A DNA stretch of 64,000 nt from positions 1 to 64,000 of the forward strand of contig JBBDJH010000015.1 of the NCBI GenBank assembly GCA_040879985.1, written 5' to 3'. The notes under the pieces were generated by a model. It was not told the DNA's origin and ran no database searches. It was given only the letters and a program-made list of their open reading frames with translations. The stretch's first letter is position 1. The number at the start of each line of letters is the position of its first letter. This DNA comes from VRUE01 sp040879985. GTDB taxonomy: Bacteria > Actinomycetota > Thermoleophilia > Solirubrobacterales > 70-9. Shown in pieces: positions 1-7,500 of this stretch. A program made the position numbers and the translations under genes.

Positions 1-3
1 GAC

Positions 4-40
4 GAAACCGCGCCCCGGATGACCCGGGGCGCGGTTTCTT
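4..40 (+). terminator. Rho-independent terminator
   Basis: A perfect 15-bp stem (4-18 pairs with 24-38) with a 5-nt loop is followed by TT. It probably ends a transcript that starts left of the window; an intact tRNA there would fit the tRNA-derived repeats that follow, but that is inference. Confidence 0.75.
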
Positions 41-91
41 CATGAATGATTCGGGTTAGCGCCGCGAACGGCTCTATCAAGCGGCGGATCG

Positions 92-162
92 TCGGGCTAC
101 GAAACCGAAGGTCACAGGTTCGAATCCTGTCGGGCGCGTTCCGCGTTGTTCCGGGTGAGGCC
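92..162 (+). repeat. att-like direct repeat, copy 1 (tRNA-Arg 3' half)
   Basis: Positions 97-162 are identical over 66 bp to 913-978; the match extends to 92/908 with one mismatch. The repeat starts at a tRNA anticodon loop (CTACGAA, anticodon ACG), runs through variable loop, T arm and acceptor 3' strand, and continues about 24 bp beyond the tRNA end. The 5' half needed for a cloverleaf is missing here and the anticodon stem has a G-A mismatch, so it is not a working tRNA. tRNA 3' ends are classic targets of tyrosine integrases. Confidence 0.8.
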
Positions 163-221
163 GCGTATTGCCTATCGCAGAGCAGTTTGCGCGGCTCGGG
201 ATGACGGTCCAGCCGATGATG

Positions 222-554
222 TCAGCCGCAACTTGTAGCCGTCGCCAGCGCTCGGCAGGCCGCATCCATCTTCGCTGCGCCGAGCTCGGTGATGCGCTGG
301 GTTAGATAGACCTTCTCGGCGGACAGCGTGTTCTCGGCGACGAGGAAGGATGTCGTCGGCATGCCGTCCTCGGGTCCGACTTCGACCTCGGTCAGCCAGT
401 CGTGCCCGGTCCTGCTTGCTGGCATCGCGACAACATCGAGCGCGCGGACGATCACGTCGTCGCGCGTGAGGACGAGGACCGGCCGTGGTTTTTCATCCGG
501 CGGCTCATGCCACCAGACCTCGCCGCGCCTCACCGCGGCCGGAACTCCTCCCAC
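222..554 (-). CDS. MazF/PemK-type endoribonuclease toxin
   Basis: This 110-residue protein has the MazF/PemK pattern: an N-terminal RRGEVWW strand at residues 9-15, PRPVLVLTRD at 24-33, a central S/T-rich strand and a C-terminal helix. Family members cleave mRNA at short motifs when not bound by antitoxin. It overlaps the end of the upstream antitoxin gene by 25 bp, the normal coupling of such pairs. The length matches the family. The pair is the only content of the repeat-bounded cassette, consistent with maintenance of an otherwise empty element. The family call is from recalled motifs. Confidence 0.8.
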   Translation of the reverse strand: MGGVPAAVRRGEVWWHEPPDEKPRPVLVLTRDDVIVRALDVVAMPASRTGHDWLTEVEVGPEDGMPTTSFLVAENTLSAEKVYLTQRITELGAAKMDAACRALATATSCG

Positions 555-754
555 GAGATGCCGGCCTTCTCTTCGTCTTCGGTCATGTGGCGGAGGACGC
601 CTCGCGACGCGCGCGCGCTGAATCGCTCCAGATCGCCCAAGTCATCGACAGCTGGCTCGCCCTCGACGGCCTGGCTCAGCCGCTTGTACTCAGCCGCCAA
701 CTCGTCCTCGGAGAGCCGATCGAGCAGCTTCTCGACTTTCTCGCGGGTACTCAC
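530..754 (-). CDS. Antitoxin partner of MazF-like toxin
   Basis: A 74-residue, strongly acidic helical protein beginning STREKVEKLLDRLSEDELA after the initiator. The chosen start is GTG at 754, directly after a GGAGG-like run; the longer upstream reading runs through the tRNA-derived repeat and is not credible. It is upstream of and overlaps the toxin gene, in the usual antitoxin-first order. The C-terminal part (about 50-74, EDEEKAGISWEEFRPR) would be the toxin-wrapping segment by analogy. I do not recognise a named DNA-binding fold, so its role rests on size, charge and position. Confidence 0.65.
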   Translation of the reverse strand: MSTREKVEKLLDRLSEDELAAEYKRLSQAVEGEPAVDDLGDLERFSARASRGVLRHMTEDEEKAGISWEEFRPR

Positions 755-879
755 GCCTCCAAGGGTAGCGGCGAACACGGCTTTCAAGCACTCCTGGGGC
801 AACAATTGGGGCAACATTCCCCACGGGTTCCAGCCGATCCCCACGTATCTCGATTCGCCGGAAACCGCTTGAAACCGGG

Positions 880-954
880 CTCCACGTAGCCCAGCGGGTC
901 CACGGGCTCGGTCTACGAAACCGAAGGTCACAGGTTCGAATCCTGTCGGGCGCG
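880..954 (+). pseudogene. Degenerate tRNA-Arg(ACG)
   Basis: A near-cloverleaf can be drawn. D stem GCCC (889-892)/GGGC (904-907), anticodon stem TCGGT/ACCGA around CTACGAA (anticodon ACG, perfectly paired), and T stem ACAGG/CCTGT around TTCGAAT are intact. The 5' acceptor strand (880-886) pairs with the 3' strand (947-953) at only three or four of seven positions, and position 26 seems missing. The 3' half is the repeat shared with copy 1. I read it as a rebuilt or decayed tRNA-Arg, probably not functional. Confidence 0.5.
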
Positions 955-978
955 TTCCGCGTTGTTCCGGGTGAGGCC
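908..978 (+). repeat. att-like direct repeat, copy 2
   Basis: Partner of the repeat at 92-162: positions 913-978 are identical to 97-162. It forms the 3' half of the degenerate tRNA-Arg and runs about 24 bp past it. Confidence 0.8.
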
Positions 979-1021
979 ACGAGATCGGCAGTCGAAAGAT
1001 CAGCACCGTGGTGATTCCGGT

Positions 1022-1049
1022 GCGTATCGCGTATTGATACTTGATACGC
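1022..1049 (+). promoter_or_regulatory. Inverted repeats upstream of winged-helix gene
   Basis: GCGTATC (1022-1028) and GATACGC (1043-1049) are a perfect 7-bp inverted repeat. Between them is a second palindrome, GTATTGATAC (1031-1040). The set ends 10 bp before the GTG start of the next gene, which encodes a predicted DNA-binding protein, so it is a good candidate for its own operator. Confidence 0.55.
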
Positions 1050-1059
1050 TTCCGCCATC

Positions 1060-1587
1060 GTGATCAAGGACTCCGACATCTATGTCCTCGGCGGGCTGCT
1101 CGCCAATGATGAGGCGTGGAGCTACAGGTCCCTCGCGGAGCGTCTCCGTGCTCCACACCCGGTTGTACAGCGAGCCCTGGGGAGAGCAAAGGCGGTGGGT
1201 CTGTACTCCCCGGACCGTCGCGAAGTCCATCGCCCGCATTTCGAGGAGTTCGCGCTTCACGCGTTGCGCTTCGTCGCTCCCGTCCGGCTCGGTGCGCTTG
1301 TGCCGGGTGTGCCTGCGGCATGGGCGGCGGCGCCGATGGCGAGTGCGATCCACTCTTCGGGCGACGAGCCGCCGCCCGTCTGGCCGCATGCGCGCGGGCA
1401 AGTTCGGGGGCAGGCGATCGAGCCGTTGCATCCTGCGGCAGCCGAGGCTGCTGAGGATTGGCCGGAGCTAGGTGAAGTCCTCGCCCTGCTCGACAGCTTG
1501 AGGGCCGGAGACGCTCGGGCCCGGCAGGTAGCTGGAGACCTTCTCACAAAGATGCTGCGGGAGCGACCGGCGGTCTCAGACCGATGA
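1060..1587 (+). CDS. Winged-helix DNA-binding protein, unknown partner
   Basis: The 175-residue protein starts with a helix-turn-helix region (about 5-55: DIYVLGGLLANDEAWSYRSL, then LRAPHPVVQRALGRAKAVGL) of the type used to choose targets by MarR/IclR-like folds. The middle (60-110) is a basic beta-hairpin-like segment; the C terminus (about 125-170) is acidic and helical, EVLALLDSLRAGDARARQVA. GTG at 1060 is used because the HTH begins right there. Such regulators often sit beside a nuclease, nucleotidyltransferase or toxin gene, but the next gene is an unrelated VapB and no cognate partner remains. It may be an orphan half of a former two-gene module. Confidence 0.55.
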   Translation: MIKDSDIYVLGGLLANDEAWSYRSLAERLRAPHPVVQRALGRAKAVGLYSPDRREVHRPHFEEFALHALRFVAPVRLGALVPGVPAAWAAAPMASAIHSSGDEPPPVWPHARGQVRGQAIEPLHPAAAEAAEDWPELGEVLALLDSLRAGDARARQVAGDLLTKMLRERPAVSDR

Positions 1588-1656
1588 GCGCACCTCAGTT
1601 GGAGACCGCGGCGGCGCTCCTCATGCGCGAAAGCGACTATCACGTTCTGCTACCTT

Positions 1657-1666
1657 CATGTACATG
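1657..1666 (+). promoter_or_regulatory. Palindrome over vapB start (operator candidate)
   Basis: CATGTACATG is a perfect 10-bp palindrome containing both possible ATG starts of the antitoxin gene. VapBC complexes repress their own promoters by binding palindromes near the start. The second vapBC locus here (46882-46893) also has a palindrome over its start codon. Confidence 0.45.
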
Positions 1667-1936
1667 AGCGAGTCGGTCGGCGTTGCGGAGCTGCGGCAGA
1701 ACTTGAGCGTCTATCTGCGCCGGGTGAGCGGCGGGGAGAGGTTGCTTGTCACCGACCGCAACCGGCCGGTCGCCGAGCTGGGCCCCGCGCCGAGCAGGGG
1801 GCCCGATCTCGACCGGCTTATCGCCGCAGGCCGAGTCTCGCCTCCGGCGCGTTCGGGTCTGCCGGGGCCGTTGGAGCTGACGGGCGACCCGCGGGCCTTG
1901 AGCCGCGCGCTTGACGAGATCCGCGGCGACCGCTGA
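1658..1936 (+). CDS. vapB: VapB/Phd-family antitoxin
   Basis: A 92-residue Phd/YefM-like antitoxin: VGVAELRQNLSVYLRRVSGG near the N terminus, then RLLVTDRNRPVAELGP, the standard beta-alpha DNA-binding fold that also dimerises. The C-terminal tail (about 50-92) is Pro/Arg-rich and ends in an acidic-basic helix expected to wrap the toxin. It is followed after 3 bp by the PIN toxin gene, the typical operon order. Start ATG 1658 or 1664 cannot be decided from the weak ribosome-binding sequence. Confidence 0.85.
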   Translation: MYMSESVGVAELRQNLSVYLRRVSGGERLLVTDRNRPVAELGPAPSRGPDLDRLIAAGRVSPPARSGLPGPLELTGDPRALSRALDEIRGDR

Positions 1937-1939
1937 GCT

Positions 1940-2353
1940 GTGGCCGTCTTCTACGCGGACGCTTCCGCGCTGGTCAAGCTTGTCCGCGACGAGGCGGAGT
2001 CGGAGGCGCTGCGCGCTTTCCTGGCCGATGGGGATCTGGTCAGCAGCGAGTTGGTCCTGGCGGAGATTCCTCGCGCGGTGCGCCGCGCCGTCGCACAGGA
2101 CCCAGCGCTGCCCCTCGACCTCTTGCTCGAACGCAGCGCGGAGCTGATCGACGCGCTCGCGCTGCTTCCACTCGATCGGGCTTTGCTGGAAGGTGCGGGG
2201 GCGCTCGCCGAGCCTGCCCTGCGCGCCCTCGACGCGATCCACGTCGCGTCCGCGGTCGCCCTCGATCCGATCGAGGCGTTCGTGACCTACGACGAGCGCC
2301 AGGCCGCCACCGCGCGACTCGCCGGCCTGCGCACGATGTCTCCCGGCGCCTGA
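1940..2353 (+). CDS. vapC: VapC PIN-domain ribonuclease toxin
   Basis: 137 residues with a PIN fold: FYADASALVKL at 4-14 carries the first catalytic Asp, SSELVLAEIPRA at about 36-47 the Glu, ALDAIHVASA near 95 the next Asp and FVTYDERQ near 112 the last acidic residue. VapC toxins cleave tRNA or rRNA in an Mg2+-dependent way and are blocked by VapB. It starts with GTG three bases after the vapB stop, so translation is coupled. A 52-bp piece of a related vapC, with a stop codon, lies at 3477-3528. Confidence 0.88.
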   Translation: MAVFYADASALVKLVRDEAESEALRAFLADGDLVSSELVLAEIPRAVRRAVAQDPALPLDLLLERSAELIDALALLPLDRALLEGAGALAEPALRALDAIHVASAVALDPIEAFVTYDERQAATARLAGLRTMSPGA

Positions 2354-2365
2354 CCATGGGGCAAC

Positions 2366-2454
2366 CAGCGAGGCTCTAGCCTGTCTTAGTGTCCGCGCGG
2401 CGGGCTAGCTTCAGCTACCTCGCTGAGCCTCCTTAGCCGGAGAGTCCGGACACT
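2366..2454. other. Nested inverted repeats after vapC
   Basis: CAGCGAGG (2366-2373) pairs with CCTCGCTG (2418-2425), and AGTGTCCG (2388-2395) pairs with CGGACACT (2447-2454). The two pairings are interleaved, so they are alternatives or a pseudoknot-like arrangement. The stretch lies between vapC and the kinase-like gene and may combine a terminator with promoter sequence for the latter. Confidence 0.35.
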
Positions 2455-2475
2455 CGACTCAAACGACACCGATGC

Positions 2476-3417
2476 ATGACCGCGGCAATCGACTTCGAAA
2501 CAATGTGTGCGACCCATCTCATTGAGCAGAAGACCTCTTCGGGGCTCGACCTGACCGAGGCCGAGGAGCGCTTCGCCGCCAAGCGGGAGCCTGGGACGGG
2601 CACCAATTTGCGGTTCGTCAAAGCCAAGGGGATAAGCCAAGGTCGGCAATCCCGCGTTTCCGTTCTTGCCTACGGTCACGGAAGACGAGAGCGCCGGGTC
2701 ATTTGGAAGCGGATGGGCGCAGGCAAGGGACTCAGCCGGGACGAAGCCGAGGCTATGTGGAGTCGTCTTGCCCATTATCGGGAGAAGCTTATGGGCGCGG
2801 GCTGGAGGGTGCCGAAGCTGCTCTACTCGAGGGTTGTTCCGATTTCGGCAGAGGAAGTCCAAATCTTCTCCTACGAGGCGTACATCTATGGCGGAGATGC
2901 CGAGGTCATGCTGAAAGACGCGAAGCAGCCAAATTTCCGCAAGTGGTATTTCGTAGACCAAGTTTTAAGGACGCTCTACAGCTATCCCCCCGATTCTCTG
3001 AGGCGCGAAGAAGTCGCTGGAAGAGAGGTCTCCCTATTGCCCGATGGTCTCGATCTCAAGGCGGCGAATTTTGTTTTGGAGGAGGGGACCGATGACCTTT
3101 TCTTCATTGATCTGTTTGGTCCCAAGGAGCTAGATGACGAGGGTCAATGGCGGGTCTACAGTCCGAAGATCGACCCGCTTCCGCCAGAAAATCTTCGGGC
3201 GGTGTGCGCGACCAGGGAGGGCTCATTGCTGCGCTTCTGGCGTCTCGCTCGTCGTCTTTGGAAACCGGACAAGCGCGGGCGGGTTGAAATATCGGAAGAG
3301 TTCTTAGATCACATGGCCGCTATTGAGCCTCCCCCGGAGGAGTTGGCCTTCATTCGCGAGGAGATCGAGAACGGGTGCCCCTGGATGGAGCAGCTGTACG
3401 AGGAGCGGCAGATCTAA
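2476..3417 (+). CDS. Kinase-like (protein kinase/APH fold) protein, unknown role
   Basis: 313 residues with no clear named family, but with kinase-fold marks: RRVIWKRMG near 73-81 resembles the strand-3 lysine region; DLKAANFVLE near 193-202 resembles the catalytic loop D-x-K-x-x-N; FFIDLFGP about ten residues later resembles the metal-binding DFG strand. The usual His before the catalytic Asp is replaced (DGLDLKAAN). Base composition is visibly poorer in GC than the flanks and codon use is mixed, which suggests recent transfer. It lies inside the island next to toxin-antitoxin genes and an IS remnant, so a defence or toxin role is possible but unproven. The stop is followed directly by the IS-like end. 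Confidence 0.5.
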   Translation: MTAAIDFETMCATHLIEQKTSSGLDLTEAEERFAAKREPGTGTNLRFVKAKGISQGRQSRVSVLAYGHGRRERRVIWKRMGAGKGLSRDEAEAMWSRLAHYREKLMGAGWRVPKLLYSRVVPISAEEVQIFSYEAYIYGGDAEVMLKDAKQPNFRKWYFVDQVLRTLYSYPPDSLRREEVAGREVSLLPDGLDLKAANFVLEEGTDDLFFIDLFGPKELDDEGQWRVYSPKIDPLPPENLRAVCATREGSLLRFWRLARRLWKPDKRGRVEISEEFLDHMAAIEPPPEELAFIREEIENGCPWMEQLYEERQI

Positions 3418-4253
3418 AGGGGACAGAATGTCGCGTAGTCTCCCGAGTGAGCCAGGCCGGGCTTGACGGCGCCGCCGAGCCGATCGACGTGCTCGCGCCG
3501 TAGCCACTCGATCGGGCTTTGCCGGAAGTTTAAGGCCGGAGCGCCGCGAACCCGGGCGAGCAGGTCCTCGTAGGGGCCTGCCAGCGCCTCCCCCGTGCGG
3601 GCGAGGATCGCATCCACCGTGCCGCTCGCGAGCTTTGCCCCGAACAGCTCGCCGGCCAGCTCGACCGTGTCGCGGCGGGAGACGCGGTTGCGCACCGCGA
3701 GCGTCGCCACGGCCGCTTCCAGGCGGGGACCGAAGGCGCCGGCGGGAACGTCGGCCGGCAACTCCGCCCGGGTCGCCTTGCCACAATCCGGGCAGCGGCT
3801 GCGGTGCAGGCGGTGCTCGGTGAGCGCCACCGCGATCTCGGGCAGATCGGTGATCTGGTGGCGGGCGGGGGAGCCGACCTCATCGCCTTCCTCGAAGCGG
3901 TGCCCGCAATCGCAGCGCCGCGGGCGATGGTCCACCACCCGATCGACGGCCTCCGCCGGCAACAGCTTGCGCCCCTTGCCCTGGTGTCCGGGTTGGGCGC
4001 CCTGCGAGCGCCCGGAGGGATCGGGCCGCTTGCCCTGCGGGGCGTCTGGGGGATCCTGGCTGGGCGGCACAGAGGAGTTGCGGGAGTTGCGGTTCAGCCG
4101 GCGCTCCAGCTCGGCGATCCGCTTCTCATGTTTGGCGCCCTGCTCGGCGACCTGCTTGGTCAGCTGCTGGATCTGTTCGTCCATCCGCAGCAGCACCGCG
4201 ACAACGGTCTCGCGGCCCTGGTCGTAGATCGCCTCGGCTTCAGCGCGCTCCAC
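3414..4253 (-). pseudogene. IS66-type transposase (TnpC), truncated
   Basis: The reading frame gives 279 residues. The start is a coiled coil (about 20-55), then RRLNRNSRNSSVPPSQDPP, a basic linker and two CxC/CxxC zinc-binding pairs (RRCDCGH near 112, CPDCGK near 155), the standard N-terminal half of IS66 TnpC. The homology stops at RVRGAPALN near 240, exactly where the DDE catalytic domain should begin. The rest is read from antisense of a dead vapC fragment. It therefore cannot transpose. No tnpA/tnpB genes are present. Confidence 0.8.
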
Positions 4254-4289
4254 GTCTGGGGATTCGCCGGACGGCGGTTATGTCCCCCT
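3418..4289. mobile_element. IS66-like insertion remnant with short terminal inverted repeats
   Basis: The left end AGGGGACAGAA (3418-3428) and the complement of the right end, GGGGGACATAA (4278-4288), agree at 9 of 11 positions, starting directly after the stop of the kinase-like gene. Inside lie only the truncated transposase and the vapC scrap. The boundaries are inferred from these repeats; a target duplication was not seen. Confidence 0.5.
3477..3528 (+). pseudogene. Fragment of a second vapC
   Basis: 52 bp match 2141-2192 of the intact vapC at about 45 positions, in the same orientation, and read EPIDVLAP then a TAG stop. It marks another PIN toxin gene that was deleted or overrun when the IS66 element decayed. 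Confidence 0.7.
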
Positions 4290-4345
4290 ACCCGACTGAA
4301 CGGTTACGAAAACCTGCCGATTTGCAGGCAGGTTGCACCTCTCCC

Positions 4346-4374
4346 TTGACTTCCAGACAACCATGTGTCTTAAT
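4346..4374 (+). promoter_or_regulatory. Sigma70-like promoter for surface locus 1
   Basis: TTGACT (4346-4351), a 17-bp spacer and CTTAAT (4369-4374) lie about 160 bp before the ATG of the first large secreted protein. AGACA/TGTCT half-sites (4355-4359, 4366-4370) sit within the spacer and -10 area and could bind a regulator. The leader also has a CCTGC/GCAGG hairpin upstream. Confidence 0.45.
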
Positions 4375-4535
4375 CTCCCCGACATCGGGAAACGTGGTTG
4401 TCCACCCGGAACCACGTAGCCCGCTGACGAAGGGGTCCGTCCCTGGGGCGGGCAGGGAAACAGGGAAAACCGAGCCCCGAGGCATGGCCGCACGGGAAGC
4501 GGTCGGCGGAGGGCTCAAGGGACGAGGGGAGCAAC

Positions 4536-7500
4536 GTGAGAGGTATCGCGAAGGCACCGGCCGCAACGGCTTCGACAACCCGCCTGGCCTTCGCCTGCGC
4601 CCTCGCGCTCTGCCTTCTCGCCTTCGTCGCCCCGCGGGCGTCCGCCGCGATCGTGCACCCATTCCTCTTCGAGTTTGGGCCCAGTGGGACGCCGTCCAGC
4701 GAATTTCAGTCCCCGGAAGCCATAGCGGTCGACCAGGCCAACGGCGACGTCTACGTGATCGACCGCCGAAATGGAGCGGAAGGCCTGGGCGTCGTCGCCC
4801 GCTTCACCTCTGCGGGGGTTCCCAAGGAATTCACCGCCGGGCCCGACGCCGGCAAGCCGCGCCTCACCGGCTTCACCTTTGAGTTCAAACGCCACCAGGT
4901 GGCGGTCGCCCCGCCTGGTGCGCTGGGTGGCACCGCGGGAGACGTCTACGTGGCCAGCGAAGACGGCGTCGACGTCTTCGCTTCCGACGGCACTCACCTG
5001 GGGACGATTGACGGATCGGGGAACCTGCATGGACACGCGCATTTCCTCGCCAGGGGGGTCGCGGTCGATCCGGAAGGAAACCTCTACATCGCCTACACGG
5101 GTGCGGAAGGCTTCGAAGCCGAAGCACGGATCGAGAAATACGTGCCGTCGGGCAATCCGGTGAGCGACGAAGATTTCGACTCCGAGATGGTCGGATTCCC
5201 CAACGGCAACGACGCCCCCTGCCAACTCGCGGTCACCGCCACCACGCTCTACGCGAAACGCTGTTCGGGTCACTGGGCGCGGCGCTACGAGACCTCGCTC
5301 TTCCCGGGGGCCGGCGGATCGACCGATGTCTCCGAAGACGGCGCCGAGATCGCCGGGGGTGTGTTCGGCCTCGCTGTCGACCCGGCCAGCGAGGACCTCT
5401 ACCTCGGCCTGAGGAAACCGGGGGAAGGTGGCGGCGCCCCTGTCGTGCAGCGCTTCGACAAAGAAGGCAACCCCCTCGCGACCATCGAACTGCCGAACGG
5501 GGAAGCCGACCATGCCGCTGGAGTTGGGGTCAACAGCACGTCGGCGCGGATCTACATCTCTTACTACGACCTGTTGGGCGGAGAAAGCCGCGTCCGCGTC
5601 TACGGCCCCGGCGAAGAAATCGCCGAGCCGACGGCGGCGATCGACCCACCGAGCTCGCTCACCTTCAAATCGGCCCACTTCAGCGGCACGGTCAACTCCG
5701 GAGGCGCCAAAGCCGAACAGCAGACCAGCTACCGCTTCCAGTGCGCGCCCGCCTGCCCAGGCCTGCAGGGAGACCGCCCGGTGCCGACCGACGGCGAAGA
5801 CCACGCGGTCTCCGACGAAACCACCGGGCTCGAAGCGGAAACCGAATACGACGTCACCCTGATCGCCGAGAGTTCGGTCGGCAAAGCCGAAGACACGACC
5901 TCCTTCACGACTCCGGCCAAACCGGTCGCCGAAGCCCCCGAGGTCTCGATCGACCCGGTGGCGGAATTCGGCGCCACCACCGCCCACCTCAGCGGGACGA
6001 TCGACCCCAATGGCGAAGGGGAACTGCAGGAGACCGCTTACCGCTTCGAATACACCGCCGACGGGGTGAAATGGATCGCCGGAAAAGAGCAGGGGCCGAT
6101 CGAGGGCGACGGACCCCAGCCGGTCTCAGAGGACCTCGAGGAACTGGTGCCCAACACCGCCTACTCGGTGAGGCTGCGGGCCGAGAACGTCGGCGGCTCG
6201 GCTACGACGGCTATGCCCCACCCCTCCTTCACCACCTTGGTCACGCCTCCTCTGGTCGAGACGGTATCCGCAGACCGGCGCTTCGCCACCTCCGCCCGCC
6301 TCAACGGCCGCATCAGCCCACGTAACGCCGCGACGACCTACCGCTTCGAGTGGGGCACGGCCGACTGCGCCTCCAACCCCTGCGCCTCCGTGCCCGTCGG
6401 AGAAGACGGCGAAGCGGGCTCGGCCGACGCCTTCGTCTCCGTGCATGCCTCGCTACAGGGACTCTCACCCGAGACGACCTATCACTTCCGACTGGTCGCG
6501 GAGAACGCCGGCGGGGAAGCGGCTGGTGAGTCGCTGACCTTCAGCACTCGGCCAGCGCCCGGGCCCTGCCCGAACGCCTCGCTTCGCGTTCGCTCCTCGG
6601 CCGCCCTGCCGCATTGCCGCGCCTACGAGATGGTGAGCCCGGTCGACAAGAACGGCGGCAACATCGAACCGCATCCCCTGCGAACGCGCGCCGCGGCTGA
6701 TGGGGGGGCGGTGACCTACGCTTCCGCGGCTGGATTCGCCGGTACCATCGGCGTCGCTGACATCGGCGCTGAGTACCTCTCGCGGCGCGACGCGTCCGGC
6801 TGGATCACGCATCCCCTGACCCCGATCCAAGAGACACCGCGAGCCCCGCATGCATTCACCGGGAGCGCATACGTCGGCGCTTTCTCCGACGACCTGGACA
6901 AGGCCGTCTTCCGCGGCTTCGCGCCGATCGAGGGGGCGACGAGCGCCAACGTCGCGGGCGTGCCCAACCTCTACCGCGCCGCCGGCCTCCGCTCGGGTTT
7001 CCCCCGCTTCGAGCTGGCGAGCGACGCCGAGTCGCCGGTGCCGCCTGTCGCCTGGGAGAGCGCCCCCCACATCAACCTTGCCGATACGTCGGCCGATCTC
7101 GGGCATATCGCCTTCGACAGCACCGACAAGCTGACTGGCGATGCCGGCGATTCGCTAAACGCGTACATGTTCGCCGATGGCGTAGTGAGGCTCGTCGGGA
7201 TCCTTCCCGATGCGGCCTGCGCGAGCCCGCCCTGCCCGGCGCCGCAGTCCGTCTCTGGGGCGGGGGCGCTCACCGATGGCGGAGCATGGGGAGACGGGAC
7301 GTACACGCAGCAGGCCAATGTCGTCTCCGACGACGGCACACGGGCTTTCTTCACGGCAGCCGATTCGCTGGTTCCTTGGAGGGACGTAGTAGGAGCGGGT
7401 TCGCGTGCGGCCTTGGGTTTCGCCGGCTCCATCTATATGCGTGAAGCCGGCGAACGGACGGTGCAGATCGACGCCAGCGAGCGCTCTACGCCGGACCCAG

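Larger units (their letters stand above)
97..978. mobile_element. Small cassette bounded by tRNA-derived direct repeats
   Basis: The two 66-bp repeats are 816 bp apart and enclose only a MazEF-like toxin-antitoxin pair on the minus strand. There is no integrase gene inside, so this is either a decayed integrative element or a passenger mobilised in trans. The repeat breakpoint at the anticodon loop is what site-specific integration into tRNA genes produces. Alternative: a tandem duplication followed by deletion. Confidence 0.55.

Noticed and set aside
92..139. A functional tRNA at the first repeat copy
   Set aside because: No 5' acceptor or D arm can be paired and the anticodon stem is mismatched.
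77..265. A short minus-strand protein containing GTRPTGFEPVTFGF
   Set aside because: It is the translated complement of the tRNA-derived repeat, a well-known false protein. The same string is seen opposite the second repeat copy.
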